From: JALZDI01 sp035557095
Lineage (GTDB): Bacteria > Actinomycetota > Actinomycetes > Propionibacteriales > Nocardioidaceae
Reading direction: 5' to 3'
DNA: 52,387 nucleotides
Assembly: GCA_035557095.1 (NCBI GenBank)
Contig: DATMEB010000104.1
Location: 1-52,387 of the forward strand
The position numbers and the translations under genes were made by a program. The notes beneath the pieces were generated by a model. It did no database searches, was not told the origin of the DNA, and saw nothing but the letters and a program-made list of their open reading frames with translations. Of this stretch, positions 33,451 through 42,336 are shown piece after piece; the first letter of the stretch is position 1, and every line of letters begins with the position of its first letter.

Positions 33451-35622
33451 ATGAGTGAGCAGTCAGCGATCCGCTGGGACAAGGGCGACGACGGCATCGT
33501 CGTCCTCACCTTGGACGCGCCCGGCCAGTCGGCCAACACGATGAACGACCTGTACAAGCGCTCGATGGCCGAGGCGGTCGCGCGGCTCGAGGCCGAGAAG
33601 GACGACATCGCCGGTGTGGTGGTCACCTCGGCGAAGAAGACCTTCTTCGCCGGGGGCGACCTCAACGACCTGATCGCCGCCCGTCCCGACGACGCCCAGC
33701 GCGTGTTCGACAACTCCAACCAGGTCAAGGACTCGCTGCGCCGGCTGGAGACCCTGGGCAGGCCCGTGGTCGCGGCCCTGAACGGCGCGGCCCTCGGCGG
33801 CGGCCTGGAGATCGCGCTCGCGTGTCACCACCGCATCGCGGTCGCCGGGTCCAAGGCCCAGTTCGGCTTCCCCGAGGTCACCCTCGGTCTGCTGCCGGGT
33901 GCCGGCGGAGTCGTGCGCACGGTGCGCATGCTGGGCATCGAGAACGCCCTGCTCAAGCTGCTGCTGCAGGGCCAGCGGCTCTCGCCAGAGGACGCGCGCG
34001 AGACCGGCATCGTCGACGACCTGGTCGACAGTCCCGACGACCTGCTCGACAAGGCGTTGGCCTGGGTGCAGGCCAACCCCGAGGCCGCGCAGCCCTGGGA
34101 CCTGCCTGGGTACAAGGTCCCGGGCGGCACTCCCGCGACGCCGAAGCTCGCGGCCAACCTGCCCGCCTTCCCGGCCAACCTGCGCAAGCAGCTGAAGGGT
34201 GCGCCGTACCCGGCGCCGCGCAACATCATGGCCGCGGCCGTCGAGGGCACCCAGGTCGACGTCGACACGGCGTTCCGCATCGAGAGCCGCTACTTCGTCG
34301 AGCTGGTCACCGGTCAGACCGCGAAGAACATGATCCAGGCGTTCTTCTTCGACATGCAGGGCATCCAGGCCGGCCGCAGCCGCCCCGACGGCTACGAACC
34401 GTGGCGCGCTACGAAGGTCGCCGTGCTCGGCGCCGGGATGATGGGTGCCGGGATCGCGTACGCCTGTGCTCGCGCGGGCATCGACGTGGTGCTCAAGGAC
34501 GTGTCCTCCGAGGCCGCGGAGAAGGGCAAGAGCTACTCCGCCACCGTGCTCGACAAGGCGGTCAAGCGCGGCAAGCTCGACCAGGCCAAGCGCGACGAGG
34601 TGCTCGACCGGATCACCCCCACCGACAAGGCCGAGGAGTGCGCCGGTGCCGACCTCGTGATCGAGGCGGTGTTCGAGAACACCGAGCTCAAGCACAAGGT
34701 GTTCGCCGAGATCGAGCCGGCCGTCGGCGCCGAAGCGGTGCTCGGGTCGAACACGTCCACGCTGCCCATCACCGGGCTGGCCGAGGGAGTCACCGGCCAG
34801 GACCGCTTCATCGGCCTGCACTTCTTCTCCCCGGTCGACAAGATGCCGCTGCTGGAGATCATCTCCGGGGCCAACACCAGCGAAGCCACCCTGGCCAAGG
34901 CGTTCGACCTCGCGCTGCAGATCAAGAAGACCCCGATCGTGGTCAACGACAGTCGCGGCTTCTTCACCAGCCGGGTGATCGGCACGTTCGTCAACGAGGG
35001 CCTGGCGATGCTCGCTGAGGGCGTCGACCCGATGAGCCTCGAACGCGCCGCGACCGAGGCGGGATACCCGGTCGGCGTGCTCCAGCTCACCGACGAGCTG
35101 AACCTGGAGCTGATGAAGAAGATCCGCGTCGAGTCCGAGCATGCCGCCGAGTCCGAGGGTCGCACCCACCAGCCCCACCCGGCCGACGCCGTGCTCGACA
35201 CGATGCTCGCGCTCGAGCGACCGGGCAAGGCGCGTGGCGCCGGCTTCTTCGACTACGAGGACGGCAAGCGCACCGGCCTCTGGTCCGGGCTGCGTGAGCA
35301 GTTCGGCTCCGGAGCGACCGCCGACGGGCAGCCGTCGTTCGAGGACGTCCAGGAGCGGCTGCTGTTCATCGAGGCGCTGGAGAGCGTGCGCTGCATGGAG
35401 GAGGGGGTGCTGACGACCGTGGCCGATGCCAACGTCGGCTCCATCCTGGGCATCGGCTACCCGGCCTGGACCGGCGGCGTGCTGCAGTACGTCAACGGCT
35501 ATCCCGGCGGCATCGCGGCGTTCACCGCGCGCGCCGAGGTGCTGGCCAAGCAGTACGGCGACCGGTTCGCGCCGCCGGCGCTGCTGCGCGAGAAGGCCGC
35601 GTCGGGAGAGAGGTTCGCATGA
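33451..35622 (+). CDS. fadB: FadB-type enoyl-CoA hydratase / 3-hydroxyacyl-CoA dehydrogenase fusion
   Basis: A 723-residue fusion doing hydration and dehydrogenation in beta-oxidation. The hydratase half (about 1–200) has FFAGGDLNDL and GAALGGGLEIALACHHRIA, the oxyanion-hole segment. The dehydrogenase half begins with the Rossmann GxGxxG in VAVLGAGMMGAGIAYACARA (about residue 325), and continues with HFFSPVDKMPLLEII and a C-terminal 3HCDH domain. The ATG at 33451 follows the thiolase gene; the stop overlaps the next gene's start (ATGA). Together with fadA this gives the trifunctional pair. Confidence 0.94.
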   Translation: MSEQSAIRWDKGDDGIVVLTLDAPGQSANTMNDLYKRSMAEAVARLEAEKDDIAGVVVTSAKKTFFAGGDLNDLIAARPDDAQRVFDNSNQVKDSLRRLETLGRPVVAALNGAALGGGLEIALACHHRIAVAGSKAQFGFPEVTLGLLPGAGGVVRTVRMLGIENALLKLLLQGQRLSPEDARETGIVDDLVDSPDDLLDKALAWVQANPEAAQPWDLPGYKVPGGTPATPKLAANLPAFPANLRKQLKGAPYPAPRNIMAAAVEGTQVDVDTAFRIESRYFVELVTGQTAKNMIQAFFFDMQGIQAGRSRPDGYEPWRATKVAVLGAGMMGAGIAYACARAGIDVVLKDVSSEAAEKGKSYSATVLDKAVKRGKLDQAKRDEVLDRITPTDKAEECAGADLVIEAVFENTELKHKVFAEIEPAVGAEAVLGSNTSTLPITGLAEGVTGQDRFIGLHFFSPVDKMPLLEIISGANTSEATLAKAFDLALQIKKTPIVVNDSRGFFTSRVIGTFVNEGLAMLAEGVDPMSLERAATEAGYPVGVLQLTDELNLELMKKIRVESEHAAESEGRTHQPHPADAVLDTMLALERPGKARGAGFFDYEDGKRTGLWSGLREQFGSGATADGQPSFEDVQERLLFIEALESVRCMEEGVLTTVADANVGSILGIGYPAWTGGVLQYVNGYPGGIAAFTARAEVLAKQYGDRFAPPALLREKAASGERFA

Positions 35623-36647
35623 GGCTGTCGATGCCGCTGACGTACTCCGGCGACGTCCGCGAGGCGGTGCAGCAGGTCGTCTCGCTGGAGAAGGCCGGGC
35701 TCGACGTCGTCTGGATCGCCGAGGTCTACGGGTTCGACAGCCCCACCCTGATGGGGTACCTGGCGGCCAAGACCGAGACGATCACGATCGGCTCGGCCAT
35801 CCTGAACATCTACTCGCGCACCCCCACACTGCTGGCGCAGACGGCCGCCGGTCTCGACTACGTCAGCGAGGGCCGCGCGATCCTCGGCCTCGGCGCGTCC
35901 GGGCCGCAGGTCATCGAGGGCTGGCACGGCCTGCCGTACACCAAGCCGCTCGGTCGGACCCGCGAGGTCGTCGACATCGTCCGGCGGGCGATCCGGCGTG
36001 AGGTGGTGACCAACGAGGGGATCGTCGACCTGCCGCTGCCCGCCGACCAGGGCACCGGGCTCGGCAAGCCGCTGAAGATGCTGACGCATCCGGTGCGCGA
36101 CGCCGTGCCGATCTACATCGCCTCGCTGGGTCCGAAGAGCGTCCAGGCGACCGCGGAGATCGCCGACGGCTGGCTGCCGTTCCTGTACATCCCGGAGAGG
36201 GCCGCCGACGTGTGGGGCAAGTCGCTCGAAGCCGGAGCCGCCAGACGCGACCCCGCGCTGGCGCCGCTGGAGATCTCCGCAGGCGGCATGGTCGCCGTCG
36301 GCGACGACGTGAAGGGCCTGCTCGACTTCGTCCGGCCGATGGTCGCGCTGTACATCGGCGGCATGGGCGCGCGGGGCAAGAACTTCTACAACGACCTCGT
36401 CTGCCAGTACGGCTTCGAGGCGGAGGCGACCAAGATCCAGGACCTCTATCTCGACGGTCGCAAGAAGGAGGCCGAGGAAGCCGTGCCGCTGGAGCTGCTC
36501 GAGCTCGGCAACCTCGTCGGTCCCGAGGCTTACGTGAAGGAGCGCATCCAGGCCTTCCGTGACTCGGGGGTGACGAACCTGCAGATCACGCCGGTCGCCG
36601 ACGACCCGGCGGCGCTGGTGAGCCGGGTCAAAGAGTGGGCAACCTGA
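35619..36647 (+). CDS. LLM-class F420-dependent oxidoreductase
   Basis: A 342-residue luciferase-like monooxygenase-fold protein. MRLSMPLTYSGDVREAVQQV is the N-terminal barrel strand, and SAILNIYSRTPTLLAQTAAGLDYVSEGRAILGLG is the usual F420/FMN-binding core. Actinobacterial members use F420. The start overlaps the fadB stop by 4 nt, so it is translated with the beta-oxidation enzymes, an unusual setting suggesting an F420-linked step on an acyl-CoA or side chain. The substrate is not known. Confidence 0.9.
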   Translation: MRLSMPLTYSGDVREAVQQVVSLEKAGLDVVWIAEVYGFDSPTLMGYLAAKTETITIGSAILNIYSRTPTLLAQTAAGLDYVSEGRAILGLGASGPQVIEGWHGLPYTKPLGRTREVVDIVRRAIRREVVTNEGIVDLPLPADQGTGLGKPLKMLTHPVRDAVPIYIASLGPKSVQATAEIADGWLPFLYIPERAADVWGKSLEAGAARRDPALAPLEISAGGMVAVGDDVKGLLDFVRPMVALYIGGMGARGKNFYNDLVCQYGFEAEATKIQDLYLDGRKKEAEEAVPLELLELGNLVGPEAYVKERIQAFRDSGVTNLQITPVADDPAALVSRVKEWAT

Positions 36648-36666
36648 GTGGGTGGGGTGACCTGAC

Positions 36667-37815
36667 ATGAGCATGCCGCGCGACCTGTTCACCGACGACC
36701 ACGAGGCGTTCCGCGAGAGCGTGCGCACCTTCCTGGCCAAGGAGATCGCGCCGAACCACGAGGCGTGGGAGCGCGACGGCGTCGTCTCCCGCGAGGCCTG
36801 GCGGGCGGCTGGCCGACAGGGCCTGCTCGGCTACTTCGTGGACGAGGCGCACGGCGGTGGTGGCGTCGACGACTACCGCTACGGCGTGGTCATCGCCGAG
36901 GAGCTCAGCCGGGGAGGGTTCAGCGGCCCGGCGTTCCCGTTGCACAACGACATCATCGGGCCGTACCTCCACCGGCTGGCCACGCAGGAGCAGCGCGACC
37001 GGTGGCTGCCCGGATTCTGCTCGGGCGAGATCATCACCGCGATCGCGATGACCGAGCCGGGGGCAGGCAGCGACCTGCAGGGCATCCGCACCACCGCGGT
37101 CGACAACGGCGACCACTACGTGCTCAACGGACAGAAGACGTTCATCAGCAACGGCATCCTGGCCGACTTGGTGATCGTGGTCGCCCGCACCGACCCGGAA
37201 GCCGGGGCGCGCGGCATCAGCCTGCTCGTCGTCGAGCGCGGCATGGTCGGCTTCGAGCGCGGGCGCAACCTGGAGAAGGTCGGCCTGAAGGCGCAGGACA
37301 CCGCGGAGCTGTTCTTCGACAACGTCCAGGTGCCCAAGGCCAACCTGCTCGGCGAGCCGGGCAACGGCTTCGTGCACCTGATGGAGAACCTCGTCCAGGA
37401 ACGCCTCGGCATCGCGGTGGCCGCCGCGGCGGCGTGTGAGCGGATCCTCGAGCTCGCGCTGTCCTACAGCCGGGAGCGGCAGGCGTTCGGCAGGAGCATC
37501 GGGTCGTTCCAGCACAACCGGTTCATGCTCGCCGAGATGGCGACCGAGACCAGGATCGCGCGGGTCTTCGTCGACCGCTGCGTGCGCGCGCATCTCGACG
37601 GTCTCCTCGACGCCGCCGAGGCGTCGATGGCGAAGTACTGGACCACCGAGCTGCAGAAGCGGATCGTCGACCAGGCGGTGCAGCTGCACGGCGGCTACGG
37701 CTACATGCTGGAGTACCCCATCGCGAAGGCGTACGTCGACAGCCGGGTGCAGACGATCTACGGCGGTACGACCGAGGTGATGAAGGAGATCATCGGCCGA
37801 TCGCTCGACGTGTGA
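36667..37815 (+). CDS. Acyl-CoA dehydrogenase
   Basis: FAD-dependent alpha,beta-dehydrogenation of acyl-CoA, the first beta-oxidation step. The 382-residue protein has AIAMTEPGAGSDLQGI (FAD loop), FDNVQVPKANLLGEPGNGF, RQAFGRSIGSFQ, and the C-terminal IYGGTTEVMKEIIGRSL, whose Glu is at the position of the family's catalytic base. The gene begins 19 bp after the LLM gene in the same direction, so the operon contains ACAD, FadA, FadB and an F420-type enzyme. Chain-length preference cannot be judged. Confidence 0.94.
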   Translation: MSMPRDLFTDDHEAFRESVRTFLAKEIAPNHEAWERDGVVSREAWRAAGRQGLLGYFVDEAHGGGGVDDYRYGVVIAEELSRGGFSGPAFPLHNDIIGPYLHRLATQEQRDRWLPGFCSGEIITAIAMTEPGAGSDLQGIRTTAVDNGDHYVLNGQKTFISNGILADLVIVVARTDPEAGARGISLLVVERGMVGFERGRNLEKVGLKAQDTAELFFDNVQVPKANLLGEPGNGFVHLMENLVQERLGIAVAAAAACERILELALSYSRERQAFGRSIGSFQHNRFMLAEMATETRIARVFVDRCVRAHLDGLLDAAEASMAKYWTTELQKRIVDQAVQLHGGYGYMLEYPIAKAYVDSRVQTIYGGTTEVMKEIIGRSLDV

Positions 37816-37830
37816 GCGTACCCTCGGAGG

Positions 37831-38334
37831 ATGCCTGACCTCGTCTCCCCGCTGGCGACCCTGGCCGGCGCTGCGGTCGGCACCGTGGTCGGCACCACCT
37901 CGGCGACGCTGACATGGGCGCGCCGCGCGAGCGCACGCACCGTGCGGCTGCTGGACACCACCGAGGTGGTGTTCGAGGAGCTGCTGCTCACGCTGCGCGA
38001 GACCCGGCCGCTTCTGCGCCGGCTCGACACGGCGGTCGACGACGGCGTACTCGATGATCTCGCGCGCATGGTCGCGCGTCTCGACAAGACGCTGACCATG
38101 CTGGAGGAGGTCGCCCGCGAGGCCGAGGCGCGGCTGCCGTCACTGGAGAGCGTGGCCACCACCCAGGCAGACGTCGAGGGCGCGCGGGTCGCGACCGAAC
38201 GGCTGGTGGCCACGGTCGACGCGACTCTCACCCAGCTGGAGAGCCTCCCCGGGGCCGGTCTCGTGCGCCGCCGCATGTCGCGGGTCGCCGCCGAGGCAGA
38301 GGGCGACGACGGCCCCACCAGGCCCGTCGACTGA
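37831..38334 (+). CDS. Hypothetical alpha-helical protein
   Basis: A 167-residue protein. A short hydrophobic, Ala/Gly/Val-rich N-terminal segment (LATLAGAAVGTVVGTTSATL) is followed by a long helix-rich region with Leu/Val heptads (ARMVARLDKTLTMLEEVAREAEARL). I do not recognise a family; similar apolipoprotein-like or phasin-like helices suggest an envelope or lipid-associated role. Start ATG 37831 has GGAGG directly touching it, too close to be a normal ribosome site; a TACCCT box 6 nt upstream suggests leaderless initiation. Only 15 bp follow the acyl-CoA dehydrogenase gene. Confidence 0.65.
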   Translation: MPDLVSPLATLAGAAVGTVVGTTSATLTWARRASARTVRLLDTTEVVFEELLLTLRETRPLLRRLDTAVDDGVLDDLARMVARLDKTLTMLEEVAREAEARLPSLESVATTQADVEGARVATERLVATVDATLTQLESLPGAGLVRRRMSRVAAEAEGDDGPTRPVD

Positions 38335-38343
38335 GCACTTCGT

Positions 38344-38429
38344 GCAATCTCGCCGCGAAGGCGCCGCCCCATCGCGCCGAGATTGCGCGTGTGGCCCGTT
38401 TCTTCGTGACGAGACTGCGCGAGCGGCCC
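38344..38429. repeat. Intergenic repeat cluster (three related units)
   Basis: Unit 1 inverted: GCAATCTCG (38344–38352) pairs with CGAGATTGC (38378–38386). Unit 2 starts GAGATTGCGCG at 38379, then GTGGCCC and TTTCTTCG. Unit 3, 32 bp on, starts GAGACTGCGCG at 38411 and reads GAGCGGCCC to 38429. The same CGCCGAGATTGCGCG core recurs at 50496–50510. This looks like a dispersed intergenic element or terminator-like repeat after a + strand gene. Confidence 0.65.
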
Positions 38430-38451
38430 ACCCGGGTGCTGACGGAGTGGG

Positions 38452-39957
38452 TCAGGGCTCGTCGATCTCGAGGGTGCGCAGCGGGGTGACGGCGGGGCCG
38501 TCGAGGACCGCGCCGTCGACGTCGAATCGCGACCCGTGGCAGGGGCAGTCCCAGCTCGTGTCGGCGGCGTTCCAGTTGACCCGGCAGCCCAGGTGGGAGC
38601 AGACCAGGCTCACCGCGTGCAGGCCGCCGGCGGGGTCGCGATAGCCGCCGACGCTGTGGCCGTCGACCTCGACAGCGTCACCCTCGCCGCGGCCGAGATG
38701 CGAGACCGACGCGGCCTTGATGCGGCCGAGATGACCGCCGACGAACTCCCTGCCGACCTTGAGGTTGTCCTTCACCAGCTCGGCGATCGTGCGCGGCCCG
38801 CCGACACGGGTCGCGTCGAACGCCGGGAACCATTCGTTGTCGCGGTCGGCCATCAGATCAGAGAGCATCAACGCCGCGGCGGTGCCGTTGCTCAGTCCCC
38901 ACTTCGCGAACCCGGTGGCGACCAGCGTGCGCTCGGTGAGCTGGGCGCGGCCGACGTACGGGATCCGGTCGGGGGTGACGAAGTCCTGCGAGGACCAGCG
39001 GTAGTCCACCGCCTCGACGTCGAAGGTCTCGCGGGCCCAGCCCTCGAGGTCCGCGTACGCACCGGCGGTGTCCGCGGTCCCGGTCTCGTGGTCGTTGCCG
39101 ACGACGATCAGCCCGTTGGGGCCGGGGTCCGGCCACGGTCGGGTCGACCGCGTCGGCGCGTCGACACCGAGTCCCATGCCGCGCGGTGCCTCGTCGCGCA
39201 GCCGCAGCGCGATGCCGTACGACCGCACGGGCCGGGTCTTGGCGAAGTACGCGCCGACGTACCGGATCGGCAGGAGCGTCGCGACGACAACCTGACCGGC
39301 GCGTACGGTGCCGCCGCGGGTGCTCACCTCGGCCAGGTCCTGGCGCTCGGAGATGTCGGTGACGGGGGTCTGTTCGAACAGCTCGCCACCGGCATCGGCG
39401 ACCCCGCGGGCCAGCCCGGCGAGGTAGCGGCCGGCATGGATGTGCAGCTGGTCGTCGAAGCCCACCGCGGCCTCGACCGCGAACGGCAGCTCGACCGACT
39501 CCGCGAGGCTGGCCGGCAGTCCGAGACGCTGCGCGGTGTCGAACTCGTCGACCACCTCCCGCCGCAGCTCGGCGTCACGTGTGTAGACGTACGCCGGCGC
39601 CCAGGTCAGGTCGCAGTCGATGTCGAGCTCTTCGGCGAGCCGGGCGACCTCGTGTACGCCGGCCTCGTTGGCCTCGGCGTACTGCCGTGCCTTGAGCTCG
39701 CCGTGACGTTCGAGCAGCGTGTCGTAGACCAGGCCGTGCTGCGACGTGACCTTGCCCGTGGTCCGGCCGCTCGTGCCGGAGCCGACCTGCCGTGCCTCCA
39801 GTACCGCCACGCGGGCCCCGTCCCGCAAGGCGAGCAGGGCTGTCGTCAGTCCGACGATACCTGCGCCGACCACTGCCACGTCCACGTCGAGGTCGTCCTG
39901 CAGAACCGGGTAGGAGCCGATCTCCGCTGTTGCCAGCCAGACGCTTCGGTGCTCCAA
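38452..39957 (-). CDS. FAD-dependent oxidoreductase with C-terminal Rieske domain
   Basis: A 501-residue two-domain protein. A DAO-type FAD domain begins with DVAVVGAGIVGLTTALLAL (about residue 25), has TTGKVTSQHG and ends about residue 370. A Rieske [2Fe-2S] domain follows: CSH at about 453–455 and CPCH at about 471–474, matching CxH...CxxH. This pair is common in actinobacterial and Gram-positive oxidoreductases of unsettled function, often in choline/glycine or detoxification contexts. I choose the TTG start at 39957, because GGAGGAGGGG (39962–39971) is placed ideally; an upstream ATG at 40011 lies beyond a hairpin. Confidence 0.88.
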   Translation of the reverse strand: MEHRSVWLATAEIGSYPVLQDDLDVDVAVVGAGIVGLTTALLALRDGARVAVLEARQVGSGTSGRTTGKVTSQHGLVYDTLLERHGELKARQYAEANEAGVHEVARLAEELDIDCDLTWAPAYVYTRDAELRREVVDEFDTAQRLGLPASLAESVELPFAVEAAVGFDDQLHIHAGRYLAGLARGVADAGGELFEQTPVTDISERQDLAEVSTRGGTVRAGQVVVATLLPIRYVGAYFAKTRPVRSYGIALRLRDEAPRGMGLGVDAPTRSTRPWPDPGPNGLIVVGNDHETGTADTAGAYADLEGWARETFDVEAVDYRWSSQDFVTPDRIPYVGRAQLTERTLVATGFAKWGLSNGTAAALMLSDLMADRDNEWFPAFDATRVGGPRTIAELVKDNLKVGREFVGGHLGRIKAASVSHLGRGEGDAVEVDGHSVGGYRDPAGGLHAVSLVCSHLGCRVNWNAADTSWDCPCHGSRFDVDGAVLDGPAVTPLRTLEIDEP

Positions 39958-39969
39958 CGCTCCCCTCCT

Positions 39970-39999
39970 CCGTTGGGTCCTGCGTGGGGTACCCAACGG
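39970..39999 (-). promoter_or_regulatory. Perfect 9-bp stem-loop touching the ribosome site
   Basis: On the plus strand CCGTTGGGT (39970–39978) pairs with ACCCAACGG (39991–39999). On the minus strand the stem ends right beside the AGGAGGGG ribosome site of the FAD/Rieske gene. It may end transcription from the upstream amine oxidase gene or control translation; I cannot tell which. Confidence 0.5.
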
Positions 40000-40041
40000 G
40001 GCGGCGGGCATGCATCGTGGCGAGCCGGCGAAGGTGAAGTC

Positions 40042-41520
40042 TCAGAGCAGGGCGACGACCTCGGCGGCGGCCCGCTCGCCGGAGCGCACGGCACCGTCCA
40101 TGTAGCCGTTCCAGTAGGTCGAGGTCTCGGTGCCCGCCCAGTGCACCCGGCCGACGGGCCGGCGGATACGGGAACCGAATCCGACCGTCGTTCCGGGTCC
40201 GGCTACCGCCACCGGACCACCCACCGACCACGGATCGCGTACCCAGTCGTGCTCGAGACAGTCGACCGGCTGCAGGGCACGGTCACCGACCACGGTCGCG
40301 AAGTTGCGCAGAACCTGGCGGCGACGCTCGGCCAGCGGCAGATGCGCCACCGCACGCCAGTGCCGCCCGCCGACGAAGCCCATGAGTACGCCGGGGGAGC
40401 CCTCCGGGGGCGTGTTGTCGAACGTGGTCACGACCGGGCCCTCGAGGTTCAGCGACATGCCGGTGAGGTCGGGACGCCAGAACGGCTGGTCGTAGACCGC
40501 CTCGACCTTCATCAGCGTCCCCATCGGCAGCCGCTGCAACAGCTGGTCGTGTGCGGCGGGCAGCCCCGGCTCCCAGACGATGCGCGCGGCCAGCGTCGGT
40601 GGGACGGCCACGACCACCCGCTGCGCACGCCAGGTGCCGTTTTCGGTGACGACGTCCACACCGGTCGCGTCCTGGGTGAGCCGGCGTACCGGGGCGTTCA
40701 GCACGACGCGCCCGTCGAGCTCCCGGGTCACCCGTTGTGAGATGAGCTGGCTGCCGCCGACGAAGCGCTGCTCCTGAGCCCCGCCCTTGGTGGCGATACC
40801 GCGGTCGAGCGTGCCCGGTTCGTCCTCGTTGCCGAACCCGGCGATGTAGAACAGCGTGAACAACAGCGACGTGTCGCGCGACTGGCCGCCCAGCAGCGAG
40901 TTGAACAGCACGTCGACCAGCTCGCGGGTGCGCGGCAGAACGTTGTTGCCGCGCAGCCAGCTCTCCATCGTCTGCCCGTCCCATTCGTCGGCCCTGGCCG
41001 CCGTCCAGGGAGCGTCGACGGGCACCTCGCGGGACATCTGGTTTACCCGCTCGAGGGTGACGAGCGCGTCGGGCAGCGCGAACGGGTCGGGCGGGAGGTC
41101 GCCGGTGTAGGTGCGCCGCAGGCCATCGGCGTAGTAGACGTTCTCCCCCTCGATGTAGGTCGGGAACGTCTCGACCCCCACCTCGCGCGCGAGCCGCGCG
41201 ATGTGGTCCTGCGTCGGCCCGATGAACTGACCGCCCTTCTCCACCACGCGGCCGTCGGCGAGCCGGTGGTTCAGGGTGCGCCCGCCGACGCGGTCGCGAG
41301 CCTCCAGCACGACGACCGAGTGCCCGGCCTGCACCAGCGCGCGGGCCGTCGTGAGCCCCGCCAGGCCCGCGCCGACCACGACGACCTCCGCTTGCTGCGC
41401 CGCCGTCGACGCCACAGCGGCCGCGGGTGCGCCGAGCGGCCCGGCGCCGAGGACCGTCCCCGCACCTGCGGTCACGCCTGCCCCGAGAAGGGCTCGCCTG
41501 CTCAGTCCTGTCTCGGCCAT
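40042..41520 (-). CDS. Flavin-containing amine oxidase with Tat signal
   Basis: A 492-residue FAD amine oxidase (monoamine or polyamine). The N-terminus from ATG 41520 has the twin-arginine segment LSRRALLGAG followed by a hydrophobic Ala/Gly stretch, so it is folded and then exported. The FAD motif is VVVVGAGLAGLTTARALVQ (about residue 46), then LEARDRVGGRTLNH. The C-terminal FAD contact is GRVHWAGTETSTYWNGYMDGA. GGAGGG lies upstream of the ATG. It precedes the FAD/Rieske gene by 84 bp, separated by a hairpin. Substrate unknown. Confidence 0.92.
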   Translation of the reverse strand: MAETGLSRRALLGAGVTAGAGTVLGAGPLGAPAAAVASTAAQQAEVVVVGAGLAGLTTARALVQAGHSVVVLEARDRVGGRTLNHRLADGRVVEKGGQFIGPTQDHIARLAREVGVETFPTYIEGENVYYADGLRRTYTGDLPPDPFALPDALVTLERVNQMSREVPVDAPWTAARADEWDGQTMESWLRGNNVLPRTRELVDVLFNSLLGGQSRDTSLLFTLFYIAGFGNEDEPGTLDRGIATKGGAQEQRFVGGSQLISQRVTRELDGRVVLNAPVRRLTQDATGVDVVTENGTWRAQRVVVAVPPTLAARIVWEPGLPAAHDQLLQRLPMGTLMKVEAVYDQPFWRPDLTGMSLNLEGPVVTTFDNTPPEGSPGVLMGFVGGRHWRAVAHLPLAERRRQVLRNFATVVGDRALQPVDCLEHDWVRDPWSVGGPVAVAGPGTTVGFGSRIRRPVGRVHWAGTETSTYWNGYMDGAVRSGERAAAEVVALL

Positions 41521-41664
41521 GGCAGCCCTCCGGTCGGCTCGTCTGACGAACACAACGAGCCAGCCACCGAACGGCTACTGAGTCGCTCCTGTGCGGCTAC
41601 TGTGGCCGGAGGTCTTGCGACCGGACGGGATCATCCATACCGGACATCCATATTGGGAGGGACG

Positions 41665-41985
41665 ATGGAGACACCGGAGCTGATGGCCGACCTCGCCGAA
41701 CGCCTGCGCGAGCACCAGGTGTTCGGACCCGCGGTCGAACGGGACGGCGTCACCGTCGTGCCGGTCGCGTCGGTGCGCGTCGGCGGCGGCGTCGGCGGAC
41801 GCGGCAAGGCTTCGGGAGGGGGCGGCTACGGCGTGGTCGCCAAGCCCGCCGGGGCCTGGGTGGTCAAGCAGGGCGGAGACGTCTCCTGGCAGCCGGCCAT
41901 CGACGTCAACCGCGCGATCATCGGTGGCCAGGCCGTCGCCGCGTTGCTGCTGCTGTTGCTGACGCGCCTGCTGCGCCGTCGCTGA
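41665..41985 (+). CDS. GerW/YtfJ-like small membrane-anchored protein
   Basis: A 106-residue protein: an N-terminal helix (LMADLAERLREHQVFG), a central VVPVASVRVGGGVGG segment typical of the GerW/YtfJ family, a Gly-rich stretch, and a C-terminal hydrophobic helix with an Arg tail (LLLLLLTRLLRRR). In Bacillus YtfJ is sporulation-linked, but relatives are widespread in non-spore-formers with unknown function. ATG 41665 has GGGAGGG at 41655–41661. Two CATCCATA direct copies (41632–41639 and 41645–41652) lie upstream. Confidence 0.78.
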   Translation: METPELMADLAERLREHQVFGPAVERDGVTVVPVASVRVGGGVGGRGKASGGGGYGVVAKPAGAWVVKQGGDVSWQPAIDVNRAIIGGQAVAALLLLLLTRLLRRR

Positions 41986-42012
41986 CCGCTCGCGGGCCTA
42001 GGCGCATCGGCA

Positions 42013-42038
42013 CGTCGCCTCGCGCGTTTCCGGCGACG
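42013..42038. terminator. Stem-loop between convergent genes
   Basis: CGTCGCC (42013–42019) pairs perfectly with GGCGACG (42032–42038). It lies between the GerW-like gene and the small minus-strand gene and could serve both. Confidence 0.6.
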
Positions 42039-42050
42039 CGGACTACCGGG

Positions 42051-42230
42051 TCAGCGACCCCGCTGCTCGGGAACCGTCTCGGGGCAGCGAAGGATTCCCA
42101 GGGCCTGGTTGATCGCTTCCTGGGTGAGTCGTTCGTTGCTGGTCGAGGCGGCGATGATCAGGTTGCTGGTCATCTCGATCTCGGCCAGCACCTCGTCGTC
42201 GACTGTCTGGACGTTGAGTATGTCGTACAT
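42051..42230 (-). CDS. Small hypothetical protein
   Basis: A 59-residue protein from ATG 42230, MYDILNVQTVDDEVLAEIEM then TSNLIIAASTSNERLTQEAINQALG, mostly helical with an acidic N-terminal half. GGGGAG lies upstream. It has no signal peptide, cysteine pair or metal motif, except one Cys near the end. The family is not recognised; the sequence is not low-complexity and has good codon bias, so I consider it a likely real gene. It is divergent from DUF421. Confidence 0.5.
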   Translation of the reverse strand: MYDILNVQTVDDEVLAEIEMTSNLIIAASTSNERLTQEAINQALGILRCPETVPEQRGR

Positions 42231-42336
42231 GCTGCTCCCCACCGTGCGGTTGCCGTCCGGCCACACCCCACTGCGGCCGGGGGCGGTGTTCCGCTGGTGT
42301 CATTCTTCTCGGGTCGGTTGGCCTGCGCAGGCGAAT

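Noticed and set aside
37825..37831. GGAGG as ribosome site of the gene at 37831
   Set aside because: It touches the ATG, leaving no spacing; leaderless initiation from TACCCT fits better.
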